Source: JBDKTH01 sp964558295 (GTDB lineage Bacteria > Planctomycetota > Planctomycetia > Pirellulales > Thermoguttaceae). From it: 36,478 nucleotides of DNA. Location of the stretch: NCBI GenBank assembly GCA_964558295.1, contig CAZLDQ010000028.1, positions 1-36,478 of the forward strand, given 5' to 3'. The translations under genes were made by a program, and so were the position numbers. This document shows, piece after piece, positions 31,563-36,478 of the stretch; positions within the stretch are counted from its first letter, which is position 1; each line of letters begins with the position of its first letter. A model generated the notes under the pieces. That model made no database searches and was not told the origin of the DNA. It saw only the letters and a program-made list of their open reading frames with translations.

Positions 31563-32663
31563 CTATACCAGCCTCGCCACCAGATGCCCCAGAAACACCC
31601 GGTTGTCGCAGCATAGATACTCCAGCGTTCCCCCCATCCGGTAGAAACTCTTGCAGTAACGCAAATAGTACGCCGGATGCTCTTTGGGCGGCTCCCCGGT
31701 CGACCAATCCCAGCCGCCACCATCCTGGATGTCGACAATTGCCAGATAGTGGTCTTCGACAAACGGCCGGCCCGCCCTGGCCCGCAGATTGTTGGCCGCG
31801 CTAAGCGCCTTTTCAAAGACCTGCGGGCTCATGATCGCCGAACCAACGGAGATGTGCACCCCGCCGGTGAGCCCATCGACGCTCTTGGCAAACACCCGGG
31901 CATCGGTACCCGCCGCCCGGCCGATGGCCCCACCGTGATAGAGCGGGTGATTGGCGATGATGTCGTAGCCGATCCCCGGGTGTACCGTCATCGGCACGCG
32001 ATGTTCATAAGCACAGGCAAGAATCGAGTACGGCTTATGCGCATGCCGCACCTCGTGAACGCCGCCGGGAATCTGGAAGTGCTCCATGATCCAAAGCAAA
32101 TCAGCCCTGGCCGCCGTGAGCGGATGGGAAGGCTCGGCGACGATTTGCCGTCGAAGTACTTCCACGTTAGGCAGCACCAGTCGATCTTCAACGATCAGCC
32201 GTCCTACCGCCTCGCCAAAGCCTAACCCCTCGGCGGCGCCGGCGATCACGGCCAAGTTGATCCACCGGCCTGTCTCGTCCCAGGTGCCGAAGTGCCCAAC
32301 GGCCGTCCCCTCGCGTACCGACTCGCCCGACTTCCCTTGGAAGGCGAACTCCCAATCATGGATCACCCCGGCCCCCTGGGTGGCGAGATGGGTCAGCAAC
32401 CCTTTTTCGATCAGCCGGTTGACCATCACGGCCCCGCCATTTTTGACCAAGTGGGCCCCGTAGGTCAGCATGACCGAAGCCCCGGATTGCCGGGCTTTCA
32501 GAATTCGCTCTACAAGCCGCTCAAATCGCGAGGCCAGCCCGGGGCTCAGTTCCGGCAAGGGCTCCGACTGCCAAGCCGCCTCCTGCTCAAACTGGAGCAG
32601 GTTTCGCCGCTTGGCCAAAGGGAGGACAACCAGTTCGTCGGCAGCAATCATCGGGTAGGGCAT
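31563..32663 (-). CDS. Deoxyhypusine synthase-like protein
   Basis: A 366-residue protein resembling the NAD-binding fold of deoxyhypusine synthase (PF01916-like). Residues 68-77 (YGAHLVKNGG) and 97-105 (GAGVIHDWE) match the DHS pattern of 'GAH-x-K' and 'GAG-x-HD-x-E', and HPGIGYDIIANHPLYHGGAIG resembles a ligand loop. The DHS catalytic lysine region (SWGK in eukaryotic enzymes) is not recognisable. Bacteria lack eIF5A and hypusine, so a different reaction is expected, perhaps NAD-dependent polyamine chemistry as in bacterial homospermidine-synthase-like DHS relatives; this is inference. It starts at the ATG 32663 (MPYPMIAADE), with no ribosome site; a GTG at 32672 is an alternative. It is downstream of the LamG gene with a 233-base gap and convergent with purN. 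Confidence 0.78.
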   Translation of the reverse strand: MPYPMIAADELVVLPLAKRRNLLQFEQEAAWQSEPLPELSPGLASRFERLVERILKARQSGASVMLTYGAHLVKNGGAVMVNRLIEKGLLTHLATQGAGVIHDWEFAFQGKSGESVREGTAVGHFGTWDETGRWINLAVIAGAAEGLGFGEAVGRLIVEDRLVLPNVEVLRRQIVAEPSHPLTAARADLLWIMEHFQIPGGVHEVRHAHKPYSILACAYEHRVPMTVHPGIGYDIIANHPLYHGGAIGRAAGTDARVFAKSVDGLTGGVHISVGSAIMSPQVFEKALSAANNLRARAGRPFVEDHYLAIVDIQDGGGWDWSTGEPPKEHPAYYLRYCKSFYRMGGTLEYLCCDNRVFLGHLVARLV

Positions 32664-32800
32664 TGCACGCACACTCGAAAGCGGACCGTTTGCTAAAACG
32701 TGGATTCTCGGTCCTCCGCCAATCCGCTGTCAAGGCGTCCTCTTCGTCGGTTCCGCTCACCCAAACAGCGATTGCGCATACCCTGCCAGCATTTGCGGCC

Positions 32801-32820
32801 AGGCTGCCTTCTGGCAGCCT
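32801..32820. repeat. perfect hairpin in the gap before the LamG gene end
   Basis: AGGCTGCC and GGCAGCCT (32801-32808 with 32813-32820) around TTCT. There is no T-run on either strand, so it is not a typical terminator. The rest of the 233-base gap shows nothing. Confidence 0.35.
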
Positions 32821-32896
32821 GAGCAAAGTCCTATCCTTTCTTGCGCAAAACCGCACTGCCGGTCTCGGCCGCCTTATGGCCAAGCGAGTCCGCCGA

Positions 32897-35800
32897 TCAT
32901 CCGTTCGGTTGCACGGGATTGGCCGCATCGCTGGGCAGTGGCTTTCTCGCCGGCGGCCAGTTCCTCGGGCCGAGCACTCGCATCGTGTGGACCGCCGCAC
33001 AGCCGGAAGCCAATTCGCGAGCTTCGATTTGCCAGATGCCCATCGGATCGTTCTCCGCAATGTCCAGCGTCACGGTCAACTGTCCACCGACAGCCGCATA
33101 GGAACCGCTAAATTCAGCCAACCGACCTTCGGCATCCCGAATCTCCACAGCCAAAGGCACAATCGCATCGAGCGGCTTTCCCGCAGCATCCTGGACTTCG
33201 ATCGTACAGGTTGCCCGATGGTTTCGCTCTACCGCCTCGGGGGCGTTGAGCTTCACCCGCTCGATCGCTCGACTGGTGATCATATAGAGCCCACCGTCAC
33301 ACGGCCCGAGGTGGAGCCCCATAACCAACTTGCCGTTCTCCTGCCGAGCCGGCACCGGAGCATGGCGTACGAGGTCGTATACAAAACCAGCCGGACGTTG
33401 GACGGAAACCACCGTGTCGGAGGGTAAGCCGTTTTCCATCACGAGCCCGTGATGCCCGACGTATTCTCCGTATTCCCGCTGATCATTGACCACAAACACG
33501 TAGTCCGTGTCGGCAAACCGTCGCCGATAGGGGATCACCTCGGGATTGGCCGAATCGACATACCGGGCATAACGTAGGTCGAACTGCTTGCGGAAGTCGG
33601 ACGCCACCTTCAGCAAGGCCGCCTTATCCTCCATCGCCCGCCCCGTACGTTTTACGCTCGACAGCAGAATATCCGGCTTGATCGCCGGGGCAAGCCGTTC
33701 GTCGCCGACAATCAACCCGCCTTTAGCCTGAAAATCCCTGATCCGTTGGACGACACTCTTGGTCAACACGTCACAATCGGTCAGCACCAGCACACGATAC
33801 CCGTCCAGACCACGCTGGGTGATCGTCTCGTCAAACACGATCTCCGGCTGCAACCCCGCGTAGAGCATAATGTGATAGGCGTCGCCCGACCAGCCGCCCC
33901 ACCAACCGAATGTCCCAAGCCGGGCAAACTTCTGCGACGCGAAGCTCTCCAAAAAAGCCACGTCGCTCTTCACCCCAGGAACCTGAAGGAGCGTCGGCCC
34001 CAGCGGCTCCACGACTTCCCGCACTAGCCGGGCCAGTTCATGCTGCGTTTGGGGATGGGTAAAGCGATATCCCGCGGGGGACGCGCACGGTACCAGCGAC
34101 TGCCAGCCGTGGTACATGATCCCCTTGATCGGCCGGGCGATTTTCGTCCAAAAGGCTTCGCGTAGGTGCATTGGAGCGATCGTAATAAATGGCGCATCGG
34201 GTTGTTCCTCCTCCCAACGGGCCTTGTACGACAATTCGTCCCCCGGCTTCTTTGGCACCGGCGCCGTTTGGTTGCGATACCAGATGATTTGCGTCATCTT
34301 CATCACCTGCTGCTTCTGGTCCCGCGTGCCCCCGACCATCGCCAGCAGTTCATCGGTCGCCACGCCAATTCGGATTGGATCGGGATAGGAGTAGGTCCAC
34401 TGCGAAAGATAGTCCGCCTCGCCCCCGCTCCCGTAGACGCTGGCCACACGCACCGCCGGGTCGTGCCACGTCCACAGGTCCTTGCGCCCGGTCGACTTCA
34501 AGCCGCGATCAAGGGCCGTGTTCAAGCCATTCCATCCGTCCCCAGTCTTCCAATACCAGCGATAGTAGACGTAGAGCGGATGATCGTCGGGAATCACGCG
34601 ATCCACAGGAAACTGGGCGAGCTTCGTATAGTCGACTCCCGAGCGACCGGCCACCTCCGCCGGCACGGTAAAACCGGCATGCTTGCGGAACGCCTCCAGA
34701 TCGTGAGCGTGGAAACACGGTTGCGCCGCGTCGCGCACTTCGGTATGAAGCAAGGCCGAGCAGAAAGCAGGATACTCGCCATACGTCTGGGCCACCGACG
34801 CCCCCACGTTATAGCAAAACTCCTCCAAACCGGGTGTCAACGCACAAATGTCCTTGTCATTCGGTTTCCCCTGCCGGTTGACCCGCGCAAACTCGGGCAG
34901 CTTGCGTATCGCGTGCCCCGGCGACAGGCTCGCCGCAACTCCCAGGTCGTTGGCCAAGGCTTCGTCGAGCATCTTCTTTCGCTGCGTGACCTCTTCCGGT
35001 TGGCCAGCCTCCGTCGGCTTGCCTGCTTCCCAAATCTTGCCGAAATCGGCCCCCAACCCAAGCACATGGGTGAAGCCGATCCGCTTCAGGCGCTCCGTTT
35101 CGTCTGCCACGTTGCCATAAATTCCCCACATCACTACTGGAAAGCGATGTGGCGGCTTGCGAGCCACGATTCGGACGGTGAACTCTTCTTCACTCTCATA
35201 GGGCACCGGCTTTTCCATCTGCAACTTCGCGACCAACCGGTAAGGATCGGGCCGGAGCGTGGTCGGCACAGGATACTTGATCTCCATGCTCTGCCCAGCC
35301 CCGAGCCCCACGATCTTCACTTCCTTCGGCGCTGCCCCTCCCAACGAAATGCTGGCAACGCCCGCCGTTAACGGAACATCCTGGAGGTTTGTCACTCGGA
35401 AACGAACGGTCGCATCTGCTTCGTTGCGCACAAAACAGGTCCGGTCAGAAATCCGCTCGAATCGTGCCCGGCGGAACTCGCGAACCCCGTTACAAATTCG
35501 CACTTGGTCAAGTAGCCCGGGAAACCCGTGGTAATAGCTGCCGATCCGGTCGCCGATCGAAAGCGGATGCTTGCCAGGCGAAACGGCCTTGCGTCCTGCG
35601 ATCAGTTGGCTTCCCCAAGGCAGCCCGTTCAGATAGAAGCTGCCCGTCCCCTCGCCATCATACGTGAAGGCAATGTGATACCATCTCCCCGGTTCAAGAA
35701 TCATTGGTCGGGAATGCCAGGTGGCCGAATCAATCCCAAACCCCAGGCAGGCCCGCAGCACGCGCGAGCCATCCCGGTCGGCCGCGCCTAGGATCAGTTG

Positions 35801-36238
35801 GTAATCGTCGTGGGCCACATACTTTTTGTCGATCAGGAACGACTCGGGATACTCACCTTTCAGGTCCTGCTTAGGACTAATCCAAAGCTCGATCGTAAAA
35901 GCCCCCTTGGGACTCAACGAGGGATGATTCTTGGCGATGGCCGCATGCCGTTTGTCTTCCACCGGCCAGCCAGCGAACGATTCCAAACACCCGCCGAAAC
36001 GGCCTTTCGCGTTGGGCGTCGCTCCTTGAAGCGAAAGGGTCAACCCGTGTCCCGAGGCGTCGGCCGTCTCTTGTCCCTTATCGAATTGCCACAGCCCGAT
36101 CGTCTGTTTGCCTTGAGCGTCGTCTCCAACGTACGGGCTTTCCCATGGGTCGCACAACTGCACCGAGGCTTCCTCCGCGGAAGTCAAACGGCAGACGAGG
36201 ACAAGAAGAACCGAGAACAACAAGATGGTCCGTTTCAT
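32897..36238 (-). CDS. Large secreted LamG / TIM-barrel protein
   Basis: A 1113-residue exported protein. A signal peptide (MKRTILLFSVLLVLVCRLTSAEEA) is followed at about 45-240 by a LamG/concanavalin A-like domain (TIGLWQFDKGQETADASGHG, FTIELWISPKQ, FTYDGEGTGSFYLNG). A beta domain spans about 265-355, and from about residue 365 a glycoside-hydrolase-like TIM barrel starts (FPVVMWGIYGN). Near 810-860, DGYRVLVLTDCDVL and GGLIVGD look like the Rossmann-like trimerisation/amidotransferase-type domain found in GH42-like enzymes. The last part is beta-rich. A carbohydrate-active role is inferred; family number and substrate are not assignable by eye. AGGAG lies 11 bases before the ATG at 36238, which begins the signal peptide; the extra N-terminal residues to 36292 are rejected. 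Confidence 0.75.
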   Translation of the reverse strand: MKRTILLFSVLLVLVCRLTSAEEASVQLCDPWESPYVGDDAQGKQTIGLWQFDKGQETADASGHGLTLSLQGATPNAKGRFGGCLESFAGWPVEDKRHAAIAKNHPSLSPKGAFTIELWISPKQDLKGEYPESFLIDKKYVAHDDYQLILGAADRDGSRVLRACLGFGIDSATWHSRPMILEPGRWYHIAFTYDGEGTGSFYLNGLPWGSQLIAGRKAVSPGKHPLSIGDRIGSYYHGFPGLLDQVRICNGVREFRRARFERISDRTCFVRNEADATVRFRVTNLQDVPLTAGVASISLGGAAPKEVKIVGLGAGQSMEIKYPVPTTLRPDPYRLVAKLQMEKPVPYESEEEFTVRIVARKPPHRFPVVMWGIYGNVADETERLKRIGFTHVLGLGADFGKIWEAGKPTEAGQPEEVTQRKKMLDEALANDLGVAASLSPGHAIRKLPEFARVNRQGKPNDKDICALTPGLEEFCYNVGASVAQTYGEYPAFCSALLHTEVRDAAQPCFHAHDLEAFRKHAGFTVPAEVAGRSGVDYTKLAQFPVDRVIPDDHPLYVYYRWYWKTGDGWNGLNTALDRGLKSTGRKDLWTWHDPAVRVASVYGSGGEADYLSQWTYSYPDPIRIGVATDELLAMVGGTRDQKQQVMKMTQIIWYRNQTAPVPKKPGDELSYKARWEEEQPDAPFITIAPMHLREAFWTKIARPIKGIMYHGWQSLVPCASPAGYRFTHPQTQHELARLVREVVEPLGPTLLQVPGVKSDVAFLESFASQKFARLGTFGWWGGWSGDAYHIMLYAGLQPEIVFDETITQRGLDGYRVLVLTDCDVLTKSVVQRIRDFQAKGGLIVGDERLAPAIKPDILLSSVKRTGRAMEDKAALLKVASDFRKQFDLRYARYVDSANPEVIPYRRRFADTDYVFVVNDQREYGEYVGHHGLVMENGLPSDTVVSVQRPAGFVYDLVRHAPVPARQENGKLVMGLHLGPCDGGLYMITSRAIERVKLNAPEAVERNHRATCTIEVQDAAGKPLDAIVPLAVEIRDAEGRLAEFSGSYAAVGGQLTVTLDIAENDPMGIWQIEARELASGCAAVHTMRVLGPRNWPPARKPLPSDAANPVQPNG

Positions 36239-36362
36239 GGCGGTCGACTCTCCTGGGGGGATGGCAATTCGGGGCAAGCTTCGGTTGGACACAGGAGCTA
36301 CGACTGAACGCGGGTGTTCGAGGCACGGTCTCTCAGACGCGATGCGCTAAGCCCGCCTCGGG

Positions 36363-36374
36363 TTGCCTAGGCAA
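36363..36374. promoter_or_regulatory. palindrome, possible operator at the LamG start site
   Basis: TTGCCTAGGCAA is a perfect 12-base palindrome just downstream of the -10 element, near the predicted transcription start. A dimeric repressor site is possible; the binding protein is unknown. The last 100 bases of the window hold nothing else I can support. Confidence 0.25.
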
Positions 36375-36379
36375 GCCCT

Positions 36380-36388
36380 ATCATACCA
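36380..36388 (-). promoter_or_regulatory. candidate extended -10 promoter of the LamG gene
   Basis: On the minus strand TGG is followed by TATGAT (36385-36380), the same nonamer found before GH127. No clear -35 is seen. The start would be near 36373, giving a leader of about 135 bases. Confidence 0.35.
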
Positions 36389-36478
36389 CGATGGCGTTCA
36401 GAGTCGAGCAGAACCCTTCGGCAGGTGCGGCTGAAGGTTCGTGGCGAGTTTAGGCGGCTCGGCGAAGGTGGGCCTCCC

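Noticed and set aside
34166..35371. 401-codon plus-strand open frame inside the LamG gene
   Set aside because: Arg/His/Pro-rich antisense shadow without ribosome site or family motif.
1..36478. tRNA genes, CRISPR arrays, insertion-sequence ends, phage genes
   Set aside because: I looked for T-loop-like GGTTCGA blocks in non-coding sequence, regularly spaced repeats, terminal inverted repeats with a transposase, and found none. Reading by eye could miss a degenerate tRNA.

Overview
The window looks like a chromosomal segment of a planctomycete (Planctomycetota, most likely Pirellulales-like). This is inferred from gene content and is not backed by a marker tree. The content includes a Tat-exported DUF1501 protein, many secreted hydrolases (S46 peptidase, SGNH hydrolase, GH127, ceramidase-like protein, acetylxylan-esterase-like protein, LamG/TIM-barrel protein), a decayed sulfatase, a bacterial deoxyhypusine-synthase-like protein and a class I purine nucleoside phosphorylase. 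The DNA is G+C-rich. I see no tRNA or rRNA gene, CRISPR array, insertion sequence or phage module.

Layout. 1-2.4 kb: a thioredoxin-like [2Fe-2S] ferredoxin, mutM, and a small exported CxxCH protein closed by a strong terminator. 2.4-3.8 kb: an orphan DUF1501 protein behind its own TATAAT promoter. 3.8-8.5 kb, minus strand: an OPT-family oligopeptide transporter followed 33 bases later by an S46 dipeptidyl-peptidase, which reads as a peptide-scavenging operon. 8.8-13.7 kb, plus strand: an SGNH hydrolase with its terminator, then a GH127 enzyme and an RND/MMPL exporter separated by only 3 bases. 14-17 kb: a small conserved-looking protein, then two cold-shock proteins flanking a neutral-ceramidase-like secreted protein. 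17.2-19.8 kb: a two-lobed secreted esterase whose second lobe has lost its nucleophile. 19.8-21.2 kb: the wreck of an arylsulfatase gene and a small hypothetical protein with a near-perfect terminator. 21.4-23.8 kb: argC and argJ (arginine biosynthesis). 23.9-25.5 kb: a GT2 glycosyltransferase with TPR-like helices. 25.5-26.3 kb: a possible small RNA and a protein with no basic residues at all. 26.3-31.5 kb: purine nucleoside phosphorylase, ileS and purN. 31.5-36.3 kb, minus strand: the deoxyhypusine-synthase-like protein and a 1113-residue LamG/TIM-barrel secreted protein.

How the genes work together. Housekeeping genes (mutM, argCJ, ileS, purN, PNP) are interleaved with a scavenging, surface-degradation theme: exported hydrolases for peptides, arabinosides, esters and amides, plus one importer and one exporter tied to them by tight operon spacing. 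Promoters resembling the sigma-70 consensus can be read in front of many genes. Several are of the extended -10 type (TGG followed by TATGAT or TAGAAT).

I do not find an obvious new defence or mobile system. The most interesting items are the OPT-S46 operon, the GH127-exporter operon, the PNP with mixed PNP/MTAP specificity residues, the esterase with a dead second lobe, the base-free acidic protein with a possible small RNA upstream, and the paired csp genes with a shared leader motif.
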